NCBI RefSeq assembly: GCF_900314615.1
Contig: NZ_OMWA01000004.1
Coordinates: forward strand, 38,787 to 102,786
DNA from: an uncultured Methanobrevibacter sp.
Lineage (GTDB): Archaea > Methanobacteriota > Methanobacteria > Methanobacteriales > Methanobacteriaceae
Length of the DNA stretch: 64,000 nucleotides
Reading direction: 5' to 3'
Shown here: piece by piece, positions 51,621-60,747 of the stretch
Position numbering within the stretch: position 1 is the stretch's first letter
Layout of the letters: each line of letters opens with the position of its first letter
Translations under genes and position numbers: made by a program
Notes under the pieces: model-generated
Seen by the model: only the letters and a program-made list of their open reading frames with translations
Told to the model about the DNA's origin: nothing
The model's database searches: none

Positions 51621-53930
51621 ATGTTGTCTAAAAAAATTAATGCTAAGTTAAAAAGAGCTTTTTATTATTTTGGTTGCGAAGAGGTAGTTCCATACAATGA
51701 AGTAAAAAATCAGTTCGAAAAGGTACAGGCCCTTCCTAACGATGATGAAGAAGTAGCTGCTAGAGTAAATGAGCATATTGAAACAATTGAAAATTATTTT
51801 GACACTCCTGAAATGAAAGAGGATGAAACTCGCACTCCTTTTGCTAAAGGAGAACCTAGAGCAAGCTGGGATTCTTATAAAGATGATTTCGCTGAAGTTT
51901 TAGAAGAAGACGGTGGGGTTGAACCTGCTGGCGATGATGCTGAAGGTGCCGAAGTCAAACCTGCTGCTGATGAAGATGGTGGAGTGGAACCTGCTGATGA
52001 TGATGAAGTTGATGGTGGAATTGCACCTGCTGGTGATGAAGATGATGAAGTTGATGGTGGAATTGCTCCTACTGGTGACAATGATGAAGATGATGTTCAA
52101 GTTGATATTGAACCTCCAGTGCAAACCGTTCCAACTAAAATCTATATCAACGGTGAACTTTTAGGATCCTGTAAAAATCCTGCTGAATTCACTCAGGAAA
52201 TGAGAGAAAAAAGAAGAAACGGTGAAATCTCTCATGAGATGAACATTACCTACTATGAAGACAATAATGAGATTTATATATTCAATGACCCTGGTAGGGC
52301 TAGAAGACCTTTAATCATTGTTAAAGACGGTCAGCCTCTTTTAAAAGAAGACCACTTAAACAAAATTGCTAACGGAAAACTTAAATGGGATGATTTAATC
52401 AACAACGGTCTTATCGAATACCTTGATGCTGAAGAGGAAGAAAATTCCTACATTGCAATGACTTTGGCTGAACTGAATGAAGACCACACTCACCTGGAAA
52501 TCGACCCTGCAACTATGCTCGGTATATGTGCAGGTATTATTCCATTCTCTGATCACAACTCCTCTCCAAGGAACACTATGGAAGCGGGTATGACAAAACA
52601 GGCTTTAGGTTTATATGTATCAAACTATGCCTTACGTACTGATACAAGGGCTCACCTATTGCACCACCCTCAAACTCCAATCGTAAAAACACGTATTATC
52701 GATTCAACTAATTATGACTTAAGACCATCAGGTCAGAACTTTGTTGTAGCTTTAATGTCCTACGAAGGATATAACATGGAAGACGCAATGGTTATCAACA
52801 AAGGAGCACTCGAAAGAGGTCTTGCAAGATCTTCATTCTTCAGAGCTTACGACACTTCAGAAAAAAGATACGCTGGAGGTCAAGTGGACAAATTTGAAGT
52901 TCCGGACAAAAACATTAAAGGATACAGATCTGAAGAAGCATACAGAAACCTTGATGAAGACGGTGTAGTAAACCCTGAATCTGAAGTTTCCTCCGGTGAC
53001 GTATTAATCGGTAAAACATCTCCTCCAAGATTCCTTGAAGAAGATTTCGGTAGTGTTGCAGACAGAAGAAGGGAAACATCTGTAACTGTAAGACACGGTG
53101 AAAAAGGTATTGTGGATGCAGTGCTTTTATCCGAAACCGTTGAAGGTTCAAGATTAGCTAAAATCAGAGTAAGAGATACAAGACAACCTGAATTTGGTGA
53201 TAAATTCGCATCAAGACACGGTCAGAAAGGGGTTGTCGGTTTAATATTATCTCCGGAAGACATTCCATTTACAGAATTCGGTGTTGTTCCTGATTTAATC
53301 GTAAACCCTCACGCTATTCCATCCAGGATGTCTATCGGACAGGTACTGGAAATGGTAGCAGGTAAAGTAGGATGTCTTGAAGGTGAAAGAGTTGACGCAA
53401 CTCCGTTCAACCAGGCACTTGAAGGCGAAATCAAACAGCAGCTTATCAACCACGGATTCGAATCCGCAGGATGTGAATCCCTATACAGCGGTGTAACCGG
53501 TGAAAGACTTGATGCTGAAATATTTGTAGGAGTGGCATACTATCAGAAATTACACCACATGACTACAGATAAAGTATACGCTCGTTCCAGAGGTCCTGTA
53601 CAAGTACTTACACGTCAGCCTACTGAAGGTAGAGCACGTGAAGGTGGTTTAAGATTTGGAGAAATGGAAAGAGACTGTCTTATTGCACACGGTGCAGCTT
53701 TAACATTAAAAGAAAGACTCCTTGATGAGTCCGACAAATACGAAGCAATCGTTTGTGAAAACTGTGGAATGTTAGCTGTATATGACAGAAACAAGAATAA
53801 GAAATACTGTCCAATCTGTGGAGATGTAGAAACTTATCCTGTTGAAATTTCATACGCATTTAAATTATTATTAGACGAACTCAAGAGTTTATGTATTTTC
53901 CCTAAATTAGTTTTAGGAGACAAAGCATAA
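51621..53930 (+). CDS. rpoB1: DNA-directed RNA polymerase subunit B' with unusual N-terminal extension
   Basis: The C-terminal half of the second-largest subunit; 769 residues, about 165 longer than the usual 600. The common part starts near residue 172 (TKIYINGELLGS) and includes FNDPGRARRPL, ICAGIIPFSDHNSSPRN, GYNMEDAMVINK, GDKFASRHGQKG and the zinc site CENCGM...CPICGD. Residues 1-90 are a helical segment (NAKLKRAFYYFGCEEVVPY...) I do not recognise, and 95-162 an acidic Gly/Pro/Ala repeat. AGGAGGTGGA before ATG 51621 makes the extension a translated part. No good start exists at the domain boundary. Confidence 0.95.
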   Translation: MLSKKINAKLKRAFYYFGCEEVVPYNEVKNQFEKVQALPNDDEEVAARVNEHIETIENYFDTPEMKEDETRTPFAKGEPRASWDSYKDDFAEVLEEDGGVEPAGDDAEGAEVKPAADEDGGVEPADDDEVDGGIAPAGDEDDEVDGGIAPTGDNDEDDVQVDIEPPVQTVPTKIYINGELLGSCKNPAEFTQEMREKRRNGEISHEMNITYYEDNNEIYIFNDPGRARRPLIIVKDGQPLLKEDHLNKIANGKLKWDDLINNGLIEYLDAEEEENSYIAMTLAELNEDHTHLEIDPATMLGICAGIIPFSDHNSSPRNTMEAGMTKQALGLYVSNYALRTDTRAHLLHHPQTPIVKTRIIDSTNYDLRPSGQNFVVALMSYEGYNMEDAMVINKGALERGLARSSFFRAYDTSEKRYAGGQVDKFEVPDKNIKGYRSEEAYRNLDEDGVVNPESEVSSGDVLIGKTSPPRFLEEDFGSVADRRRETSVTVRHGEKGIVDAVLLSETVEGSRLAKIRVRDTRQPEFGDKFASRHGQKGVVGLILSPEDIPFTEFGVVPDLIVNPHAIPSRMSIGQVLEMVAGKVGCLEGERVDATPFNQALEGEIKQQLINHGFESAGCESLYSGVTGERLDAEIFVGVAYYQKLHHMTTDKVYARSRGPVQVLTRQPTEGRAREGGLRFGEMERDCLIAHGAALTLKERLLDESDKYEAIVCENCGMLAVYDRNKNKKYCPICGDVETYPVEISYAFKLLLDELKSLCIFPKLVLGDKA
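51903..52106 (+). repeat. Acidic tandem repeat inside rpoB1
   Basis: Codons for residues 95-162 form imperfect repeats of the pattern D-G-G-(V/I)-(E/A)-P-A-(G/D)-D-(D/E), best seen in two 13-residue units around EVDGGIAPAGDEDD and EVDGGIAPTGDNDE. The DNA is correspondingly repetitive (GATGAAGTTGATGGTGGAAT occurs twice), so it can vary by slippage in steps of three. Confidence 0.85.
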
Positions 53931-53952
53931 TTAGATTTAAAGGAGCCAATAC

Positions 53953-56781
53953 ATGTCACAACATTATATTAAAAAAATTGAACAAATTAACTTTGGTTTA
54001 ATGTCTCCTGAGGATATTCGTAAAATGTCTGTTGTTACAGTAGAATATCCTGACACTTATGGGGATGATGGTTTTCCTATTGACAAAGGTTTAATGGATC
54101 CTCGTTTAGGTATTATCGATCCTAGTTTAGTATGTAGGACCTGTGGTTTTAAAGGTGGGGATTGTCAAGGTCACTTCGGTAGTATTGAACTTGCAAGACC
54201 TGTTATTCACGTTGGTTTTGGTGATGTAATTCACAAAATCTTACGTTCAACCTGTAACGACTGCGGACGTGTTCTTTTAAACGATGAACAGATTGAGTAC
54301 TACACTGAAAAAATCGATGAGGCTATGGCTAACAAAGATAGCATTACCGGCATCCTTAAAGATGTTTACAAAGATGCTAAAAGGGAATTAAAAACCATGC
54401 CTGAAGATGAAGATGAGGAAATTGACCTTAAATATTGCTGTCCTCACTGTGGTGCACCTCAGGAAGCTATTATTTTAGATAAACCTGTAACCATCCGTCA
54501 GGGAGATTACAAATTAACCCCTTCAGAAGTAAGGGAAAGACTTGAAAAAATCTCAGACGAGGATGCATATGTTTTAGGTGTAAACGCAAAAGTAGCAAGA
54601 CCAGAATGGTTAGTTTTAACCGTACTTCCTGTTCCACCTGTAACTGTAAGACCTTCAATCACTCTCGATACCGGTGAAAGGTCAGAAGACGACTTGACTC
54701 ACAAGTTAGTTGATATTTTAAGAATCAATCAGCGTCTTCTTGAGAACATGGAAGCTGGAGCTCCACAACTGATTGTTGAAGATTTATGGGAGCTGTTGCA
54801 GTATCACGTTACCACTTACTTTGATAACGAAGCATCTGGTGTTCCTCCTGCAAGACACAGATCCGGAAGACCTCTTAAAACATTAACCCAAAGGTTAAAA
54901 GGAAAAGAAGGTAGGTTCAGATCCAACCTTTCAGGTAAACGTGTAAACTTCTCAGCACGTACAGTTATCTCACCTGACCCTAACATCAGTATCAACGAGG
55001 TCGGTGTACCTGAAATGATTGCAAAAGAAGTTACCGTACCTGTTCACGTCAACGACTGGAACATCGATGAAATCAGAACCTACATTGAAAACGGTCCTGA
55101 TATACATCCTGGTGCAAACTATGTAATCTCCAATGACGGTAAAACCAAAAGAAGGGTCACTGAAGAAACCAAGGAATTTATCCTGGAACAACTTCAGCCT
55201 GGTTTCATTGTTGAAAGACACTTGAAAGATGGAGATATGGTTTTATTCAATCGTCAGCCTTCACTTCACAGAATGAGTATGATGGCTCACGAAGTAAGAG
55301 TACTGCCTTACAAAACATTCAGATTAAACTTATGTGTATGTCCTCCATACAACGCAGATTTCGACGGGGACGAAATGAACATGCACGTTTTCCAGACTGA
55401 CGAATCACGTGCAGAAGCAAAATCCCTCATGCGTGTACAGGAACACATTCTCTCTCCAAGGTTCGGTGGACCTATTATCGGTGCTATTCACGACCACATT
55501 TCAGGAGCTTATCTGTTAACCCGTGACGGTGTGGAATTCACAGAAGAACAGGCTTTACAGATTGTACGTAAATCTCACCTGCCTATCCCACCGCTCAAAT
55601 CAAACCAGTGGGTACTTAAATATGACCCTGAATTTGGTGAAGAAACCTACATATTCAAGGACAAAGGAGAAAACTGGACAGGTAAAGAATTATTCTCATT
55701 ATTACTTCCTAATGACTTGAACTTATCCTACAGTGCAGAAATTGCTAAAGGTAAAAACCTGATTTCTGTTGAAATCAAAGATGAAGAAACCGATGAGGTA
55801 ATCGAAACCAGATTAGGTCACGAAGGAATTTATCCTGCAACTGACGGTTACGTTGTAATCAAAAACGGTATCCTTGAACAGGGTTCAATCGATGAATCAG
55901 CATACGGTTCATTTTCAGGAAAAATCCTGGATAAAATCGTTAAGGAATACGGTCCTGGAAGAGCTAAAGAGTTCTTAGACAGATCCACTGACTTAGCTAT
56001 TTGCGGAATCATGAAAACCGGTATTACCACCAGTTTAAATGACGAAGAAATTCCACAGGAAGCTCAAGACCGTATTAACGAGCACTTGAATAAGAAGATG
56101 GAAGAAGTAGATATGCTTGTTCAGTCTTATGAAGAAGGATACCTTCAGGCTTTACCTGGTAGAAGTCTTGAAGAAACCTTAGAGATGAAAATCATGCAGG
56201 TTCTAGGGGAAGCAAGGGATATGTCCGGTTCCATTGCTGAAAATTACCTTACCATGGGTAAACAAAACGATGAAGACCCTTATGACCATGTGATGGCTGT
56301 TGAAAACCACTCTGTAGTAATGGCAAAAACAGGTGCAAGGGCATCTATGCTGAACCTTACTCAGATTACTGCTTGTGTAGGACAACAGGCGGTTAGGGGT
56401 GGACGTATCGAAAGAGGTTACCTTAACAGAACTTTACCTCACTTCAAGAAAGGTGAGTTAGGGGCTAAAGCGAAAGGATTTGTACACTCAAGTTACAAAT
56501 CAGGTCTTGACCCAATTGAGTTCTTCTTCCACGCAATGGGTGGAAGAGAAGGTCTTGTAGATACAGCGATCCGTACAGCGCAATCCGGTTATATGCAGAG
56601 AAGACTTGTAAATGCGCTTCAGGACTTGCAAGTTAAACCGTCCGGACTTGTAACCGATAACCAAGGAAACGTTATCCAGACCATGTTCGGTGAAGACGGT
56701 GTTGACCCTGCAAAATCTGACTTCGGTAAACCGGCAGACTTGAACAAACTTATTGACGAAATAAGAATGGAAGGTAAGTAG
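53953..56781 (+). CDS. rpoA1: DNA-directed RNA polymerase subunit A'
   Basis: The 942-residue N-terminal part of the largest subunit, carrying the clamp, bridge region and active centre. Zinc sites are seen in CRTCGFKGGDCQGHFG and CNDCGR...CCPHCG. The catalytic magnesium loop is NADFDGDEMNMH, near residue 475. RSGRPLKTLTQRLKGKEGRFRSNLSGKRV is the conserved lid and rudder region, and the frame ends at the usual A'/A'' split. It is somewhat longer than the usual 870 or so; part of the excess is an acidic patch (MPEDEDEEID) and the region near residue 620. Ribosome binding site AAGGAG. Confidence 0.96.
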   Translation: MSQHYIKKIEQINFGLMSPEDIRKMSVVTVEYPDTYGDDGFPIDKGLMDPRLGIIDPSLVCRTCGFKGGDCQGHFGSIELARPVIHVGFGDVIHKILRSTCNDCGRVLLNDEQIEYYTEKIDEAMANKDSITGILKDVYKDAKRELKTMPEDEDEEIDLKYCCPHCGAPQEAIILDKPVTIRQGDYKLTPSEVRERLEKISDEDAYVLGVNAKVARPEWLVLTVLPVPPVTVRPSITLDTGERSEDDLTHKLVDILRINQRLLENMEAGAPQLIVEDLWELLQYHVTTYFDNEASGVPPARHRSGRPLKTLTQRLKGKEGRFRSNLSGKRVNFSARTVISPDPNISINEVGVPEMIAKEVTVPVHVNDWNIDEIRTYIENGPDIHPGANYVISNDGKTKRRVTEETKEFILEQLQPGFIVERHLKDGDMVLFNRQPSLHRMSMMAHEVRVLPYKTFRLNLCVCPPYNADFDGDEMNMHVFQTDESRAEAKSLMRVQEHILSPRFGGPIIGAIHDHISGAYLLTRDGVEFTEEQALQIVRKSHLPIPPLKSNQWVLKYDPEFGEETYIFKDKGENWTGKELFSLLLPNDLNLSYSAEIAKGKNLISVEIKDEETDEVIETRLGHEGIYPATDGYVVIKNGILEQGSIDESAYGSFSGKILDKIVKEYGPGRAKEFLDRSTDLAICGIMKTGITTSLNDEEIPQEAQDRINEHLNKKMEEVDMLVQSYEEGYLQALPGRSLEETLEMKIMQVLGEARDMSGSIAENYLTMGKQNDEDPYDHVMAVENHSVVMAKTGARASMLNLTQITACVGQQAVRGGRIERGYLNRTLPHFKKGELGAKAKGFVHSSYKSGLDPIEFFFHAMGGREGLVDTAIRTAQSGYMQRRLVNALQDLQVKPSGLVTDNQGNVIQTMFGEDGVDPAKSDFGKPADLNKLIDEIRMEGK

Positions 56782-56789
56782 GTGTAACT

Positions 56790-57971
56790 ATGGAAGATGT
56801 AATAAATAAAGTAATTGACACAATTGTTCAGCTTAATGAAGAGGAAAACCTTGATATATCTTTCCCAGATAGTTATATCGAAGATTTAGCAAAAGCAGTC
56901 GTTAAAAATGATTTAACTGATGATGAGTTAACCAAACTTATTCGTAAGCTTAAAGCGGCCTATGACCGAGCTCACGTTGAAGCTGGCGAGGCTGTTGGAA
57001 CAGTAGCTGCACAATCTGTTGGTGAACCTGGTACTCAGATGACTATGCGTACTTTTCACTATGCAGGGGTAACTGAGTTAAACGTAACTTTAGGTCTTCC
57101 GAGACTTATTGAGATTGTTGACGCTAGAAAAGATATTGCTACTCCAACAATGGATATTTACTTTGATGAGGAAAGACGTAACGACGAAGAGTTTGTAAAA
57201 ACTTTAGCTAACCAGATTGGTAAAAGTACAGTCAACGATATCCTTTCCGATTTCAATTTAAATTATGCTAAAATGGAAGTTGAAGCAGTTTTAGATGATA
57301 AAAAAATAAGAGAAAAAAGACTTGATAAAGACGAAATTGATGCAATTATTACTAAGGCTTTCAAAAAAGCCGTAATTAATAACAATCATGTAGTAATACC
57401 ATCCAGTAAATCAGAAAAATCTGATTCCAAATTTGAAATACGTGAACTCCGTCTTTTAGCGGATAAAGTTCGTGATTTGCAGATCAGTGGTATAAAAGGA
57501 ATCGGTAAAGTTATTATTCGTAAGGATGATGTTGAATGGATTATTCACACAGAAGGATCCAACCTTAAGGAAATCCTTGATATGGACGGTATTGATCATG
57601 TAAGAACCACAACCAACAACATCCACGAGATCGGTGAAGTTTTAGGTATTGAAGCTGCTCGTCAGTCTATCATTAACGAAGCTCAAAATACCTTATCAGA
57701 ACAGGGTCTTAGTGTTGATGTAAGACACATCATGCTTGTTGCAGATATCATGACAGCTGAAGGTGTTGTAAAATCCATCGGTAGACATGGTATCAGTGGT
57801 GAAAAATCAAGTGTATTAGCTCGTGCAGCTTTTGAAGAAACTGGTAAACATTTACTTAACGCAAGTATTCGCGGAGAAGTGGATGATTTAACAGGTATCA
57901 TCGAAAATATTATTATTGGACAACCAATACCTCTTGGTACCGGATCAGTCGGTGTCAAAATGGATAAATAA
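56790..57971 (+). CDS. rpoA2: DNA-directed RNA polymerase subunit A''
   Basis: The 393-residue C-terminal part of the largest subunit, with the trigger loop and jaw: GEAVGTVAAQSVGEPGTQMTMRTFHYAGV (about 62-90) and TLGLPRLIEIVDARK. The C-terminal domain has HIMLVADIMTAEGVVKSIGRHGISGEKSSVLARA, the conserved cleft-closing region. The split from A' is the normal archaeal one and not a frameshift; it has its own GGTGTAACT site and ATG. Gap to rpoA1 is 8 bp. The rpl30e gene follows 15 bp later. Confidence 0.96.
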   Translation: MEDVINKVIDTIVQLNEEENLDISFPDSYIEDLAKAVVKNDLTDDELTKLIRKLKAAYDRAHVEAGEAVGTVAAQSVGEPGTQMTMRTFHYAGVTELNVTLGLPRLIEIVDARKDIATPTMDIYFDEERRNDEEFVKTLANQIGKSTVNDILSDFNLNYAKMEVEAVLDDKKIREKRLDKDEIDAIITKAFKKAVINNNHVVIPSSKSEKSDSKFEIRELRLLADKVRDLQISGIKGIGKVIIRKDDVEWIIHTEGSNLKEILDMDGIDHVRTTTNNIHEIGEVLGIEAARQSIINEAQNTLSEQGLSVDVRHIMLVADIMTAEGVVKSIGRHGISGEKSSVLARAAFEETGKHLLNASIRGEVDDLTGIIENIIIGQPIPLGTGSVGVKMDK

Positions 57972-57986
57972 ATTAAAGGAGGCTAG

Positions 57987-58286
57987 ATGATGGACGTAGA
58001 TAGAGGAATCAGAGTAGCTGTAGATACTGGTGATGTAATCTTAGGCTCTGAAAAATCAATTCAATCTTTAAAATTAGGAAAAGGTCAACTCGTAGTAGTT
58101 GCTGCTAACGCTCCTAAAGACATTATTGAAGATGTTGAATATTATGCAAATCTTTCCGAAATTCCATCCTTAGTATACGATGGAACTAGTGTAGATTTGG
58201 GTTCTGTTTGTGGTAAACCTTTCACTGTTGCTACATTAATCGTAAACGATCCAGGAGATTCTACAATATTAGACGATTTGAGGTAG
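57987..58286 (+). CDS. rpl30e: Ribosomal protein L30e
   Basis: A 99-residue member of the L7Ae/L30e RNA-binding family, part of the archaeal large subunit. VDRGIRVAVDTGDVILGSEKS starts it, and VVAANAPKDIIEDVEYYA and LVYDGTSVDLGSVCGKPFTVATL are family segments. The ATG at 57987 and the next codon, also ATG, are both 4-7 bp from GGAGG, so either may be used. Position between rpoA2 and nusA is conserved in Methanobacteriales. Related L7Ae proteins bind kink-turns; whether it does so here is unknown. Confidence 0.93.
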   Translation: MMDVDRGIRVAVDTGDVILGSEKSIQSLKLGKGQLVVVAANAPKDIIEDVEYYANLSEIPSLVYDGTSVDLGSVCGKPFTVATLIVNDPGDSTILDDLR

Positions 58287-58292
58287 ATTTAA

Positions 58293-58724
58293 GTGTCTAT
58301 TAAATTTAGTGCAAATGAAATTAGATACATAGCTCTTTTCGAAAATATGACTGGAGCAATGGTTAAGGATTGCATTATCGATGATGAACATGGAAAAGTT
58401 ACATTTGTTGTGAAGAACGGTGATATGGGACTTGCTATCGGTAAAAAAGGAAGTTCTGTTTCTAAAGTTCAAAGAGCAGTTGATAAGGGTGTAGAAATCA
58501 TCGAACTTGATGATGACCCTATACAATTTATCAAAAATGTTTTATCCCCTGCAAAGTTACAAAGCGTTAAGATTAGTCAAAAACAGTCTGGTGAAAAAGT
58601 AGCTATTGTAACAGCAGACAATACCAACAAACGTATTGCTATCGGTAAAAACGGAATTAATATTGAAAGAGCTAAACTATTAGCAGATAGACAACATAAT
58701 ATTGACAATATTATTTTAAAATAG
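58293..58724 (+). CDS. nusA: Transcription factor NusA, archaeal type
   Basis: A 143-residue protein made of two KH domains only, as archaeal NusA lacks the bacterial N-terminal and S1 domains. The KH GxxG loops are LAIGKKGSSVSKV (about 50-60) and IAIGKNGINIERAK (about 117-128). It binds RNA and is thought to assist transcription elongation/termination or ribosomal RNA biogenesis. Start at GTG 58293, 6 bp after the rpl30e stop. A hairpin terminator overlaps its stop codon, ending the rpo operon here. Confidence 0.94.
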   Translation: MSIKFSANEIRYIALFENMTGAMVKDCIIDDEHGKVTFVVKNGDMGLAIGKKGSSVSKVQRAVDKGVEIIELDDDPIQFIKNVLSPAKLQSVKISQKQSGEKVAIVTADNTNKRIAIGKNGINIERAKLLADRQHNIDNIILK

Positions 58725-58739
58725 CTTTAACGCTATTTT
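58718..58739 (+). terminator. Terminator of the rpo-nusA operon
   Basis: AAAATAGC, loop TTTAAC, GCTATTTT (8-bp perfect stem, overlapping the nusA stop codon), followed by long T-rich DNA. It separates the RNA polymerase operon from the acyltransferase gene. Confidence 0.75.
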
Positions 58740-58932
58740 ATTTACTTATTTTTTTTATTTTTTTTACTTGCATTTTTTAATTATTTCTTATTTCAGTTAT
58801 TTTTCCCAATACCTTTTATTTAGTAGTTATATTTTTTAAATTCAATTTAGGTATGATTTATATTTGATTTAAGCATTAATTTTAAGGTCTTTTTATACTT
58901 AATTCAATCAATATAATATTTGGAGGGATTAA

Positions 58933-60036
58933 TTGAGTGTAAAAAATAAAAAGTCCAAAAGGATTTTCTACTTTGATGCATTGCGTGCATTGGCGATTAT
59001 AACTGTAATAATGTTTCATGTTTATCTTAGAATAGGTAAAGGTGCAAGTGTAGGCTGGGGCATGCCTCCTTCACCAGGTTGGATTGCAACTGATCTGCTT
59101 GCAACCATTGCAAGATGTGGTGTGGCAATCTTTTTAATGCTGTCAGGAGCTCTTTCTTTAGGCAGAGTCTGGGATATCAAGCCCTTTTTACAAAAGAGAC
59201 TTCCACGTATTGCGATGCCTTTCGTTTTCTGGACAGTAGTATTGGCAAGCCTTATAGTTTTAGTTTACTATTTCCATCCGTTTTCAATGTTCAATTATTT
59301 CCACACATTTGACTTCAATACGATATCAACATTCTTCTATAATGCATTTATGGGAGATACCGTGTGGTTTACTCCGTACTGGTTCTTCTGGATGATTTTA
59401 GGTACTTATTTAATCATGCCTGTTTTAAATAAATGGCTTCTTCATGCTGATTTGAAGGAAGCGGAATACTTTCTGGTAATCTGGCTTGTTACATGTCTTT
59501 TTTCATACACTATTAATTTTGACTTTCCGGTCAATCTCAAATATTTCACAGGACCGATCGGTCTTGTAGTTTTAGGATATTATCTAAGACATACTGACCG
59601 CAAGATATTCAACAATATCTATTATGCAATTGCAATATTTTTAGCATCTGCAATTGCTCTTGTGGGCTTAAGCTACATGTTTTCTACACCATCAGAATTC
59701 TATGTCTTTGAAAGATATTCAATACTCTTTGCATTTGAAGTAACCGGAATATTCTGTATATTCAAGAATTTCGGCCAGCTCAACATAAACTGGAAGTTTT
59801 TAAGCAATCCGGATTCCATTTTCAGAAAGTCTGTATTTTCAATTGCAAAGTACAGTTATGGAATTTATCTGACTCATCAGTTTGTAATGAACTTCCTGGT
59901 CATATTCCTTGTTGGCCATGTAAGGTATACTTTTTTAATTGTGATTTTGGTAATACTGACTCTTGTTATTTCATGGGGCGGTTTAGCTATTCTGAATAGG
60001 GTTCCGTATCTTAATCAATGGATTGGGGCGAAATAA
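58933..60036 (+). CDS. Acyltransferase-3 family membrane protein
   Basis: A 367-residue integral membrane protein of the acyltransferase-3 (OafA/OatA-like) family, which O-acetylates sugars or lipids at the cell surface. About ten membrane helices. The family motif with the active-site His is YFDALRALAIITVIMFHVY (about 12-30), and the conserved Arg-rich loop is KPFLQKRLPRIAMPF near 92. The start is TTG with GGAGGG upstream. It stands alone between the nusA terminator and rps12, a position normally free in related genomes, so it is probably inserted. Acceptor unknown. Confidence 0.88.
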   Translation: MSVKNKKSKRIFYFDALRALAIITVIMFHVYLRIGKGASVGWGMPPSPGWIATDLLATIARCGVAIFLMLSGALSLGRVWDIKPFLQKRLPRIAMPFVFWTVVLASLIVLVYYFHPFSMFNYFHTFDFNTISTFFYNAFMGDTVWFTPYWFFWMILGTYLIMPVLNKWLLHADLKEAEYFLVIWLVTCLFSYTINFDFPVNLKYFTGPIGLVVLGYYLRHTDRKIFNNIYYAIAIFLASAIALVGLSYMFSTPSEFYVFERYSILFAFEVTGIFCIFKNFGQLNINWKFLSNPDSIFRKSVFSIAKYSYGIYLTHQFVMNFLVIFLVGHVRYTFLIVILVILTLVISWGGLAILNRVPYLNQWIGAK

Positions 60037-60055
60037 ATTTTCCCCCAAAAAACAT

Positions 60056-60248
60056 ACCTTTATAAAGGTTGAAATATATAATTTATCTTAAGATATCTGT
60101 ACTGTTTTATAACATGACTATGTGTGCTTTTTGTCATTGTTTTTAATAATTATTTCAAGATATCTTCTTTTAGATAAAGTAATTTTATCTAATTATTTAT
60201 TATTACTGATTGTATCTTTGAATTTAGATTGTACTATAGTCTATAGTA
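60056..60248 (+). promoter_or_regulatory. Dyad-rich region upstream of rps12
   Basis: Five dyads lie in 193 bp: ACCTTTATAAAGGT (60056-60069), TATCTTAAGATA (60084-60095), AAGATATCTT (60157-60166), TTAGATAAA/TTTATCTAA (60170-60192) and TACTATAG/CTATAGTA (60232-60248). The string AAGATATCT occurs twice, 67 bp apart. A TATA-like AAATATATAA at 60073-60082 would give a leader of about 200 nt. They may be operators or leader hairpins controlling the str operon. The first could terminate the acyltransferase gene. Confidence 0.5.
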
Positions 60249-60308
60249 TAAATCGCAGCGGTGGATTCTTAGATATGTATTTTAACAAAAAGATTTAGAG
60301 GAAATATT

Positions 60309-60734
60309 ATGCCAGGACTTTTTGCTGCAAAAAAACTTAAAAAGAATAGACAAAATTTTAAGTGGAAAGATGTAGATTACAAAAGAAGAGCTTTAAGATT
60401 AGACGTTAAAGCAGATCCTCTTGAAGGAGCTCCTCAAGCTAGAGGTATTGTAATCGAAAAAGTAGGGATAGAAGCAAAACAACCAAACTCTGCTATCCGT
60501 AAATGTGTACGTGTTCAATTAATCAAAAATGGTAAACAATTAACCGCTTTCGCACCAGGTGACGGTGCTATCGGTTTTATCGATGAGCACGATGAAGTAA
60601 TGATTGAAGGAATCGGAGGACCATCCGGAAGATCTATGGGAGATATTCCTGGAGTCCGTTGGAAAGTTTCCAAAGTTAACAATGTAGCTTTATCAGAAAT
60701 GGTAAGTGGAAAAATAGAAAAACCTGTAAGATAA
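60309..60734 (+). CDS. rps12: Ribosomal protein S12
   Basis: A 141-residue archaeal S12 (S23e family), a decoding-site protein of the 30S subunit. PNSAIRKCVRVQLIKNGKQ is the conserved stretch bearing the lysine near which streptomycin-resistance changes map in bacteria, and DEVMIEGIGGPSGRSMGDIPGVRWKV follows. The ATG start has AGAGGAAA. First gene of the rps12-rps7-fusA set, after an unusually structured 270-bp upstream region. High-expression codon use (CGT, GGT, AAC). Confidence 0.96.
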   Translation: MPGLFAAKKLKKNRQNFKWKDVDYKRRALRLDVKADPLEGAPQARGIVIEKVGIEAKQPNSAIRKCVRVQLIKNGKQLTAFAPGDGAIGFIDEHDEVMIEGIGGPSGRSMGDIPGVRWKVSKVNNVALSEMVSGKIEKPVR

Positions 60735-60747
60735 GGTGGTTATATTT

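Noticed and set aside
51903..52106. Acidic repeat of rpoB1 as a frameshift artefact
   Set aside because: The frame is continuous, the codon pattern is like the rest of the gene, and both sides are in frame.
50067..57971. Apparent breaks in the two largest RNA polymerase subunits (B''/B' and A'/A'')
   Set aside because: The splits are normal for methanogens; each part has its own ribosome binding site and start codon.
60232..60290. Possible tRNA or box C/D RNA near the GC-richer CGCAGCGGTGG string before rps12
   Set aside because: No cloverleaf could be folded and no C and D boxes with proper spacing were found.
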